A DNA stretch of 64,000 nt. Origin: Gigaspora margarita. Taxonomy: Eukaryota > Glomeromycota > Glomeromycetes > Diversisporales > Gigasporaceae. The notes under the pieces are model-generated. The model saw nothing but the letters and a program-made list of their open reading frames with translations, did no database searches and was not told where the DNA came from. Position 1 is the stretch's first letter; each line of letters starts with the position of its first letter. A program made the position numbers and the translations under genes. The stretch is from positions 169,100 through 233,099 of the forward strand of contig WTPW01001138.1 in assembly GCA_009809945.1 (NCBI GenBank), in the 5' to 3' direction. Positions 54,847-64,000 of the stretch are shown one piece after another.

Positions 54847-57800
54847 ATGATATTTTGCCTTATTTCAGGTGATCCTATTAGAAAAGCTTTTCACATCAAA
54901 ATCTGTAGAGATATGAAAGTCTCTCAAATACGAAAGCTTTTAATTAATGATAAAATTCAGTTTGCCCATATTGATGAAGAAGACTCCCATATTGATGAAG
55001 AAGACTTAATTTTATGGCATATAGATATCCCAACAATAGATAAAGATCTGGGAACCACAATAAAAGTTGAGGACATCAAAGGAGGCATTGAAATGTCTCT
55101 GTTTGCTAACGTTGGAAATTATTTTCATAGATTAGAACATTATGATAACTAGGAATCAAGTGGACATATAAATATAATCGTGCAGCTATCCCCAACTAGT
55201 AATATCTCTTGATTTATACTTTCAAAAAAAATTATTTTTGATCTATAGAAATTGATTCTTTTTTGTAGTGAAACAAAATCCATATCAAACAAGACAAATT
55301 TCTTTCTCATCAATGCAAGTTCTTCAGAGCCATTAAGTTAATCTTTGAAATTATTTGTTCCATTTATTAATTTAATTTTTGTTCTCTTTTAGAATAACTA
55401 AGGAGAAAATTTTAGAATTTCTTCAAGTTAAGTTTAAAAAGTTATCAGGTATTCTAGTAAGCATATTTTATTATACTAAAGTTCAGAAAATTAGCGAATA
55501 ATTATAGCATAATAATTTTTATTTGCCAATAGTTAATCACCACATACGGCCATAATTTTCTATTTGTTGGTAAGTATATTTGTATTTACGTAAACGAAAA
55601 GAGCAACTTCCCTTACGAATTTTTAAATAGGAAAGACGACTACTGCGAGATGCCTCACAGAGAGCTTTATCTCTCAGTTTAAAGCTGCCTATAAAGGTTG
55701 CAATCGGAACAAACGTCAGATATTTATTTCAGGTGAGTAATTAATTATTATTATTATTATAGTATATACAAACTCAAAGATAAATATTACTTAGCTGGCA
55801 CGCCTGGAACTGGACAAACACGCAATCTTATCGAAACAATACCGATGATACGTAGTTGTTTTCCAGATTTTGCCACTAATGAAGTATCAAATGAAATGCA
55901 AAAGCTATCTCATTTACTGGATGATCCTGTACAGATCCTGATGACATATAATAATGATTGTCTTCCTTTAAATATTGAAAAAACTTTAGGTGCAAACGCT
56001 GCAATCGGACTAAGAATTCTTCATCATTATTTTGCTTCACAATTATCATATGAGGATTTCATTGATCAAATGATTGCTAAATTTGGATATGAACCTTTAA
56101 AGCAACAATTAATTGTCCCAATGGCCATTAATATTATTGCTAAAAGTATTCGTAGAGATAATGTTTCCCGCCTATTGCTTATATACATAGCACTTAATGA
56201 ATTTTAAAAGTTAATTGGAGCTCCATTTTGCAAAGGTGATAATGAACAGGAGAAAAAACAATACCTTAAAGAAGTGATTTTGGCTCTTTGTGGCGCAATG
56301 TGCTGCAAATTTGGCATTAATAATGTTTTTATAATTTGCCACCTTGCAGGAACTGTACTTACACCATTGTTAAATATAATAACTAGTTCTTTATATCAGC
56401 ATATAACTTTGTCTACCCCTCTTTTATTACCAATAGACATAAATTCTCTATTTGAACAATTACAATTAACAAAAAGCTGGTGGCTAAATTCTCTTCTTTT
56501 ACAAGCCACTGCTTATGATATTATGTTGCCACGTGGGATTGAAGCATTTTTAGAGTATATTTCCAATAGCATATCTAAAGGTTTATCACCATCAAATATT
56601 GATTATATAGAAGCAGCTAATTGTGCTCGCGATAGAATCTACTTGCCTTTAATTCCATCATTACTTGCCAAGGAAATTTTAGTCGCCATTATATTGCAAT
56701 TTCCTGTTAGACGTATAAGCACTGTATGTACTATTGGTAATACAAATTACACATGGGAGTACTTAGAATCTCAAGGTATTTTGATGTTGCACCCATTAGA
56801 TAATTATTTTTACAAGGTTATTATGCCTTATATGTATGTGTGAAGATCATTGTGAACTGGATAAAAGCCTCAAAAATTTAGCATAGCTATTTTCACATGA
56901 TACTAGTGTAAACGGTAGAACTATTGATTTTTACTAGAGAAATTTTGAGTTGTTTTGTTGCTATTTTCAGGTATTATACTTGTTAACCGAAATTGAAATC
57001 TATTTAAATATATTTTATTAATGGGAAACTTTGACTTGCAAGTTGTAATTACCGTATTTGTGCGTAATAATGGGCCAGGGCATTATTTCGAGTAATGGTC
57101 CGAATTAAGCTTAGTTTAGGCTGAATTCAAGATTACACCCCTGCGTGTTATTACACGCAAATACGTTAACATTAAATTTAAAGTTTGAAATTTTTTAGTG
57201 TTGAATTTAAGCTTTTAAACGAGGTTAATTATTTTATATAGGTTGGGTTTCGGTTACCAACACACTAAATTATATGGCCATATTTTTATTCTACTTAATT
57301 TTACATTTAATTTAGGCGTGCTTAGAAGAACTTTACTATTACAATCTGACTAAATTCTGCCAACCTGCAACAATTATGCTGTCTGAGTTTTATAGAAGTG
57401 CTAGAATTGGAGGGGTATTAGATATTTGCAATTCCATCTTGCTGATTCAGTGCACGTAAAAATTTCTTTAGCTAGATTTCCAAATGAAACAGTTACATTT
57501 GACGTCAAAAATAATCAAGCACAAAATTTAAATTTGTACAATGGTAACATGCTAATTAAAAATGCAGAAGGTGCACCTTTTGACTCATTTGATATTCGGC
57601 CCATATATAATCATAGTTCATAGATTATTCACTGTGAACAATATAAACGTTTTCTTAATGGTGAATTGACTCAATATATCATTAATAAAGAATATGCAAA
57701 AATGAAGGATGCTCTTTGTAACTACATTTCAGAAGGTCATCCATGGCTTTTGTGAATCTGTACTACAGCTGAAACTAATAAGGATGTTGAGAAGATACCT

Positions 57801-58146
57801 GATAATGTCATACTTACAGACAAGTCATCTTTTCACAAGTTATTTGGAATATTTGCAACCCGTTTGCAATTTATGATGAGTAAATACTTTTTACATTATT
57901 TCATTGATATATAATACTTTTATTTTACTAATTGTTAAATTTTTTATTTTAGCAAACAAAATCAATATCAACACTGTCATTAATGTAAATTTGTTGAAAT
58001 ATATTGTTGGTGTGGGTTCGAAATATGCAGAGAAAATTATTAAAAATCGACCTTATAAAAATAAAAATGATATGAAGGAGAAGCTGCAATTATTGGATAT
58101 ACCTAATGAAATGATTCTTAATGTTTTGGAATCTGTAGAATATTAG
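54847..58146 (+). pseudogene. Crinkler-type (CRN) NTPase gene, right-arm copy, disrupted
   Basis: The likely exons are 54847-~55155, 55269-55336, 55393-55456, 55543-55569, 55631-55732, 55780-56970, 57316-57879 and 57953-58146, all with GT..AG edges. The header begins MIFCLISGDPIRKAFHIKI in frame and contains a 21-base tandem duplication (HIDEED twice, 54969-55008). Walker A is altered to GTPGTGQT (Lys to Gln) and Walker B to LLIYIALNEF (Asp to Asn). Stops relative to the left arm are TAG 55150 (Gln), TAA 56205 (Gln), TGA 56841 (Arg), TAG 57621 (Trp) and TGA 57753 (Trp). A G is lost near 57412. The last exon is an intact helix-hairpin-helix. The gene is dead as an NTPase even without the stops. 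Confidence 0.75.
57953..58146 (+). other. Helix-hairpin-helix exon (ComEA-like) of the right CRN copy
   Basis: NKININTVINVNLLKYIVGV, GSKYAEKIIKNRPYKNKNDM and a final LDIPNEMILNVLE match the two-HhH layout (ININ...L..I.GIG...A..II..RPY). It would bind DNA without sequence preference. It is preserved in both arms (left 49488-49295), while the rest is decayed. It could serve a nuclease module in the protein. Confidence 0.65.
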
Positions 58147-58324
58147 CACTATGTTGGGATTACTTAAGCGAATTTTTTTTTTATTTACTTGATAATTGAA
58201 TTTTATTTTAGTTATAGATGCTAAACATATTGGTGTATTGTTCAATATATATGGTTTTATTAATGTAGAATCGAAAATTAGTTAAATAAACTAAAACTGA
58301 TAACAAAATACAGAGTATATTAAC

Positions 58325-58545
58325 CTTCACTTAAAAATTACTTACTGAACCTTTGTTCAAATTGCTTATTAAACCTTTGCTCAAATTATTTTTTATATAA
58401 TTTGCTAAATCTTAGCTCAAATTACTTGCTGAATATTTGTTCAATTACTTACTGAACCTTTGCTCAAATTACATACTATCTTTTGCTCAAATTATTTATT
58501 AAACCTTCACTTAAGTTGTTTTTCAATATAAATTACTAAGCTTCA
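58325..58545. repeat. Minisatellite, right arm
   Basis: This is the mirror of 48890-49120, reading ACTTACTGAACCTTTGCTCAAATT-type units. From 58650 to 59075 the DNA is almost pure A/T, with a 50-base tandem at 58665-58730 and no gene. Confidence 0.7.
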
Positions 58546-59075
58546 TCACAAAGTTGTTTTTTATAAAATCTACATAGATCTACAACTTTACATAAATATT
58601 ATATAGAATACTATATAAAAATTATATATTTTAATTTTTATATATTATTTAATATAGAATTTATATAAAATCTATTTAAACTTAAATATTATTTAATATA
58701 GAATTTATATAAAATCTATTTAAACTTAAATAACAATAATTTTATAAAAAAAAACTTATGTAATTGTTATATATTTATAAATTTTATGTATTATAATTAA
58801 GTAACTTTTACATGCTATAAATTTCTATTATATAAATTTATATATTAATAAATTTTATATTATTCACTTCTGATACATCATATATTAATATAACATATTA
58901 AAAATTTTTATAATTAATATTTTAACTAATTATTGCTTTTTAAGACTAAGCTTTTGGGATTAAATATATCATAATTTAAAATAATAAAAATAAATAAAAT
59001 ATAGTTTAGTTAATTCTTTTTAAAATCTTAATTATTGAATTTTTAGATTAAATTATTATATAAATCTTAAAAATC

Positions 59076-59345
59076 TATAACTTTTGATCTACTGATTCAA
59101 TTTAGATGATTTAACTAACAAAATGATCCTCTCAATAAGAGGATTCTAAAGAATCTAAAACCATACAGAAACGATCACGTGATCACGAGATCGGCAAAGA
59201 TTTATATTGTATATAAACATTTGCCGATCTCATGATCACGTGATATTTTCTGGATAATTTTAGATTCATTAGAATCCTCTCATTGGGTGGATCATTTTGG
59301 TAGTTAATAATCTAAATTGAATCAGTAGATCAAAAGTTATAGATT
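59076..59345. mobile_element. Hairpin MITE with GATCACGTGATC core
   Basis: The arms CTATAACTTTTGATCTACTG...GGATTCTAAAGAATC and the mirrored GATTCATTAGAATCC...CAGTAGATCAAAAGTTATAG meet near 59205. The arms carry CGATCACGTGATCACGAGAT. It is related in layout to the 13.4-13.9 kb hairpins. The stretch 59345-59820 holds nothing recognisable. Confidence 0.75.
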
Positions 59346-59819
59346 TTTGAAATTTATGTATTATTAAAGTAGTAATGTTATACAAGAAAATCAGCACTTT
59401 GTTTAATATTATATTTCATTTTTTTAATATAATAATCTCAGATAAAATTTTACAGACTTTTTTGCAATTGTTACACCAAGTTACTTGCGTAATAGCACAA
59501 AGCAACACTTAATTTTAATTAGTTAATCTTTAAAAAACTAAAAATTTTTAGTTTTTTATTAATTTTTTTTTAAAAAATTAACCAAATTTGAATTTTTTTA
59601 AAAAAATATTAAATCAAGAAATCATAAAAATTTTTTTACAAATATGTTATATAAATACTCAGGTATAATATATATTTTTTTGATTGCTTATTAATATGTA
59701 AAAATTTGGGTTATTGTATTTAATTTAAAATGTATCATGATAGTGTATCATGCTTAATGAAATTACCAATATAATTATATAACTTTTATATATTCCACGG
59801 CCCCTAATGTTCTCCCATG

Positions 59820-60107
59820 TAGGGTTCTGCAATTTGATTTGATCTTCAAATATTTGAATCAAATATTTGATCAAATTCAAATTCAAATTTGACTATATTT
59901 GATTTGATCAAATTCAAATCTGGCCAAATTTGATTTGATTTGACAAATATTTGATTTGATTCGAAAATTACTATTAAAAATTCAAATTCAAATCAAATCC
60001 AAATCCAAATATTTGAATCAAATCAAATTCAAATTAGGGTCAATTTGATTTGATCAAATTCAAATGACCCAATATTTGATTTGATTTGAATTTGAGGAAC
60101 GCTACTC
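59820..60107. repeat. AATTTGATTTGA-type internal-repeat element, copy 2
   Basis: It has the same ends and internal make-up as 3698-3958. The stretch 60110-60430 contains two opposing 76-78 codon frames over a partial inverted repeat (GCCGTGAATATCACG). Neither is supported as a gene. Confidence 0.75.
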
Positions 60108-60433
60108 TTATGAACATTTCTGATGATATTTTTATGATGACACAATGGCATGAAAATATCAAAAATTTTTTCACAGCCATTACATCATCAGTAAAAATCT
60201 TAGTCAGAAATGTTATAGGCATAGGAACCGTAAAATATATCAGATATTTCATGTGTGCCGTGAATATCACGTCTTACCATGGCTTCGCCGTGCTAATCTA
60301 TGATATTCACAATAGCCTGTGAAATATCTATTACATATTGTAAAATTTATATAAAAATTTTATATAAATGTTATATATTAATAAAATTCATATATAATTA
60401 TATAATGTTTATATATCATAAAATTTATATGAA

Positions 60434-60996
60434 GACCTCAGGTCTGATAGCATAGCAGTTATGCTCTGAGGTCACAAATCGGAAGGTTGCCAGTTCGAAT
60501 CTTGTTGGCAGCGAACATTAATTTCTATAAAAAGGCTTAGCTTGACATATTAGGGAACTGAAACACTGTAGTACCAGGGACTCAGGACATCAACGTAGAA
60601 CAGATCTAATATGAACAGCAGGCCATGGAGGCTTAGACTTGGTGTTCAAAACCCTCGGGGTTGAACTTGTTAGTTTGGAACTATAATTTGTTTAACTGAA
60701 GTCACGAGACATAGTAACGATCAAGTCACGAACTCCTGGCAGCGTTTACTGAGAAGCTAGGCCATATGTGGTTTGGTAGAACAGTAAGTCCGAAGGTAAA
60801 ATCTGGAACAATAAGACTATGAGAACTTTTGTACTACTATAGCCAACTTTAGGCCACAAATAAAGTAGTCTGAGTCAGGATTTTCTTATATGTAATTGTT
60901 GATCTTCTTTGTACAATATAATGTATAAATAACATTATTCAATTAATAAAATGATATGCTGAATAGTCTCAGTTGTTAAATGAAAAAAAAATAAAA
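60434..60996 (+). mobile_element. tRNA-headed SINE with A-rich tail
   Basis: The head GACCTCAGGTCTGATAGCAT...TATGCTCTGAGGTC can fold like a D-arm region, and CCAGTTCGAATCTTG (60491-60504) is a B-box-like T-arm. The body is ~450 bases and GC-richer. It ends in AAAAAAAAATAAAA at 60983-60996. Related copies are a 5' stub at 61549-61567 and a copy running off the window end (63838-64000). It differs in sequence from the 6-kb SINE. Confidence 0.7.
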
Positions 60997-61076
60997 TTTA
61001 TATGAAAACTTTATATAAATGTTATATATTTATTATAAAATTTAAATAAATTTTTATATAAATTTTATTAAGAAAA

Positions 61077-62985
61077 GAAATAGTCAATATCTCAAAATTT
61101 TACAAGGGTAACCACTGTTGTATTCTTAATTAAAAATGCTCCTCTTGTAATTTTACCCTAACTCCAACTTAATTCTAACCCAAACTTTAATTATAGTTTT
61201 TATTTTCATTATAACATTTTACTTATTTGGCTACTTAACAAATTTTTATTTAAATTTTCATTACATAACTGTTAAATAATTATTATCTATAGTTTTATTT
61301 ATGTATAAATTATATCTATGTAAGTCTACATTGGGTTTATAGGTCTATACACAGTGCGTACAACCTAGTCTCGATAATAAGATTTTTTATAGCCAAATTT
61401 GAAAGGTTATGTAAAGCGGCCAAATTTGTATTTATCATATAACATGGCCAAATTTGATTTTATTATAATAAATCATATTACGAAGCACATTGTTATATAA
61501 AGCTATATAGAAAATTTACATAAATTATGTTTAAAACTTATACATAGAGACCTCAGTCCGATAGCATCATCACAAAGTTATTTTTACATAAAGTTATTTA
61601 GAAATTTATGTAAATTATATTTAAAAATTATACATAGATCTATAAACCCAATGTAGACTTACATAGATATAATCTATATATAAATATAATTGTAAATAAT
61701 AATTATTTAACAGTTACGTAACAAAAATTTAAAATCAGTAACACGATTTGTCACACTTTTTTGAACCTATTTTTTGTTATATATAAATTATACAAAAAAA
61801 CATATAAAATTACTATAAACTTGTTAGGCAAGATTAGTTTCAACCTACATATTAACTTAAAATTAAATTTTGCGATTATATAGAGCAAAAGAAGGATAAT
61901 AAACTTACTTATTCTGCCAAGTTATAGTTCTGCCATTTTTGCACAAAACGAAAATGTAACTTCTTCAAAAACAAGTATTTTCCGATTTTAAGATGAAAAT
62001 CATATGTAAAATCATGCTCCGAACAACTTTACTTAATCGGCAGAAGTAGGTTACCTTGTAAGAAAAATGGGTTACCTATGTACTAAAGTTAAAATTTATT
62101 GTATTTCATGATCTAACATTTTTTCCTTATTAGGTAACCTACTTTGGGCTCCTAAGCAAAGTTGTTCGGCATGTAATTTTACATCACATTTGTGGTTGAA
62201 ACGCGCTTTTTCGACCTTTTACTAAGTGAAAAATGGGGTTAAAGTTAGAAAAAAAAATTTTTAAAAAAAAATTTTTTTAAAAAAAAAAAAATTTCGAACT
62301 TTAAACCCATTTTTCACTTAGTAAAAGGTCCAAAAAATGCGAATCAATCTCAAATGTAATGTAAAATTACATGCTGAACAACTTTGCTTAAGAGCCCAAA
62401 GTAGGTTACCTAATAAGAAAAAAAAAGTTATATCATGAAATACGATAAATTTTAACTTTAGTACATAGGTAACCCATTTTTCTTACAAGGTAACCTACTT
62501 CCATCGCCTAAGTAAAGTTGTTCGGAGCATGATTTTACATACGATTCTCATCTTAAAATCGGAAAATATTTGTTTTTGAAGAAGTTACATTTTCGTTTTG
62601 TGCAAAAATGGCAGAACTATAACTTGGCAGAATAAATAAGTTTATTCTCCTTCTTTTGCTCTATATAATCGCAAAATTTAATTTTAAATTAATATGTAGG
62701 TTGAAACTAATCTTGCCTAACGAGTTTATAGTAATTGTATATGTTTTTTTGTATAATTTTATATATAAAAAATTTACATGTGACATATCGTGTTACTGAA
62801 ATATAAAAATGTGTTAAGTAGTCAAATAAGTAAAATGTTAGAATGAAAATAAAAAATATAATTAAATTTAGAGGTTTAAAATTAGAGTTGGGGCTAGGGT
62901 AAAATTACAAAAGGAGCATTTTTTAATTAAAAGTACAACAGGGGTTACCCTAGTAAAATTTTGAGATATTGACTATTTCTTTCTT
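61077..62985. repeat. ~1.9-kb palindromic element with nested insertion
   Basis: The outer arms GTCAATATCTCAAAATTTTAC (61092) and GTAAAATTTTGAGATATTGAC (62953) and the inner arms (61780-62250 against 62265-62745) form one palindrome centred near 62265 in A/T runs. The left side holds a further inverted-repeat insertion (~61318-61672, ends CTATGTAAGTCTACATTGGG / CCCAATGTAGACTTACATAG). The right half is duplicated at positions 1-480. Short AACCCTAA-like tracts sit at 61147 and 62885. It is noncoding. Confidence 0.8.
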
Positions 62986-63389
62986 TAAAATTTATGTAAA
63001 AATTTATTTAAAATTTATAATATATAAAGGTTACATAATTATATATATATAATTTATTAATATATAACATTTATATAAAATGTTTATAAAATTTTATAAT
63101 ATATAAAAGTTATATAATTATATATGTAAAATTTATTAATATATAACATTTATATAAAATTTTTATATAAATTTTACAATAGATAAAAGTTATATAATTA
63201 TAATATATAAAATTTATTAACATATAAAATTTATGTAAAAAATTTATTTAGATATTTATAGCATATAAAAGTTAATTATAATACATAAAATTTATAAATA
63301 TGTAATATTTACATAAGTTATTTATATAAAATTATTTTTATTTAAGTTTAAATAGATTGTATATAAATTCTATATTAAATAAGGAGGAT

Positions 63390-63725
63390 TCTAATATACA
63401 CCACAGGTGATTATCACCTGTAGTGCAATAGCCAATCAAAATTTAGGATCAGTATAACATATAAATCAATTTTTGTATAACAAAAACAAAGAATTTTTTA
63501 AAAAAATTGCTTCTAACCAAGAAATTTGTCTACGAAACTACTTTTTTTTATGCAAAAAAAAAAAATTCCTTGCAAAATTTTACTATATATAAAGCACTTT
63601 TCTAATTCCTAACTCTTACCCTAACCCTAACATTAAAGAGGTTAGTTTTTGTTTTAATAAAAATAATTTATTTTAATTTATACATTGTAGATCACAGGTG
63701 ATAATCACCTATGGTGAACATTATA
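63390..63725. mobile_element. MITE with self-complementary CAGGTGATTATCACCTG ends
   Basis: Each end is itself a hairpin: CACAGGTGATTATCACCTGT at ~63402 and CACAGGTGATAATCACCTAT at ~63693. The body shares AGCCAATCAAAATTTAGGAT with the 48465-48775 element and contains an ACCCTAACCCTAAC tract at 63618-63632. The stretch 63000-63390 is AT-rich with short tandem TATATAAAATTT blocks and no gene. Confidence 0.7.
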
Positions 63726-63837
63726 TTATTTCATTAAATAATATATAAAAATTAATATACATAATTTTTATATAGTATTCTATATAATATTCATGTAAAG
63801 TTGTAGATCTATATAGATTTTATAAAAAAACAACCTT

Positions 63838-64000
63838 GTAATGATAGCGGTTATGCTCTAAGGTCACAAATTAGAAGATTGCTAGTTCAAATCTTGTTGC
63901 TAGCGAATGCTAATTCTTATTAGGGAACTAAAACACTATAGGAAGACAGTGACCCAGAAATCAATCGATGGACTTAATATAGTAATTGGTGTAATAGCTC
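63838..64000 (+). mobile_element. SINE copy truncated by the window end
   Basis: It matches 60450-60610 (GGTTATGCTCTAAGGTCACA, CTAGTTCAAATCTTGTTGC, then AGGGAACTAAAACACTATAG). The 5' first ~18 bases are replaced by unrelated sequence also present near 58560 and 48880. The 3' part lies outside the window. Confidence 0.7.

Larger units (their letters stand above)
48785..58650. repeat. ~9.9-kb imperfect palindrome carrying two Crinkler gene copies
   Basis: The left arm (48785-~54235) and right arm (~54255-58650) are inverted copies. The dyad lies near 54235-54255, where ACTATAATAATTGT faces ACAATTATTATAGT. The arms match from the outer TATAGTATTCTATATAATAT tract through a minisatellite, all gene exons and introns, to GCTCCCAGCGCATGAGC-type sequences near the centre. 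The left arm is longer because it holds two insertions: ~52945-53750 (with a pogo-like MITE) and 53889-54212. Divergence is modest but includes indels in exons. Confidence 0.9.

Noticed and set aside
60434..60520. A genuine tRNA gene (Leu/Ser-like)
   Set aside because: Partial arm pairing only, and the same unit recurs with a long 3' body and A-tail, so it was assigned to a SINE.

Overview
The window is extremely AT-rich, repeat-dense eukaryotic DNA. Introns are short (about 70-90 bases, GTAAG...TAG style). The gene content is a Sel1-repeat protein, a tyrosine-kinase-like kinase, Crinkler-type NTPase genes, a Polinton-like element, a LINE tail, tRNA-headed SINEs and many hairpin MITEs. Together with the wording of several proteins this points to an arbuscular mycorrhizal fungus, most likely Rhizophagus irregularis or a close relative. 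That is recognition from memory, not a database search. Scattered N bases in 38 kb, 41.7-42.6 kb and 47 kb show that the assembly is imperfect.

Layout. 1-17.4 kb holds essentially no host gene. It is a mosaic of nested inverted-repeat elements, minisatellites, a ~1 kb tRNA-headed SINE, a hAT-type MITE with an exact 8-base target duplication and a MULE-like MITE with a 9-base duplication. 17.5-18.9 kb (minus) is a clean four-exon gene for a chorismate-lyase-like protein. 22.3-24.8 kb (plus) holds a Sel1-repeat gene followed by a protein kinase gene. 25-30.8 kb is again MITEs and gene remnants.

30.86-46.69 kb is a 15.8-kb Polinton-like element with ~1.16-1.18 kb terminal inverted repeats that begin AG and end CT. 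It carries a protein-primed-type family B DNA polymerase, a retroviral-type integrase and several small accessory genes. Unexpectedly, it also carries a Gag-like coiled-coil/zinc-knuckle protein followed by a retropepsin-like protease. No packaging ATPase, jelly-roll capsid or adenovirus-type protease is visible. Every large gene carries stops or frameshifts, so this copy is decayed. An independent hAT-type MITE sits inside the polymerase's N-terminal zinc finger.

48.8-58.65 kb is a ~9.9-kb imperfect palindrome. Each arm carries a decayed copy of the same eight-exon Crinkler gene: a ubiquitin-like header, a P-loop NTPase and a C-terminal helix-hairpin-helix. The lesions differ between the arms, so the two copies decayed separately. 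The nonsense changes that can be compared between arms are all C:G to T:A transitions, which also explains most stops in the Polinton-like element. 59-64 kb returns to hairpin MITEs, a SINE and a ~1.9-kb palindrome whose right half is also found at the very start of the window.
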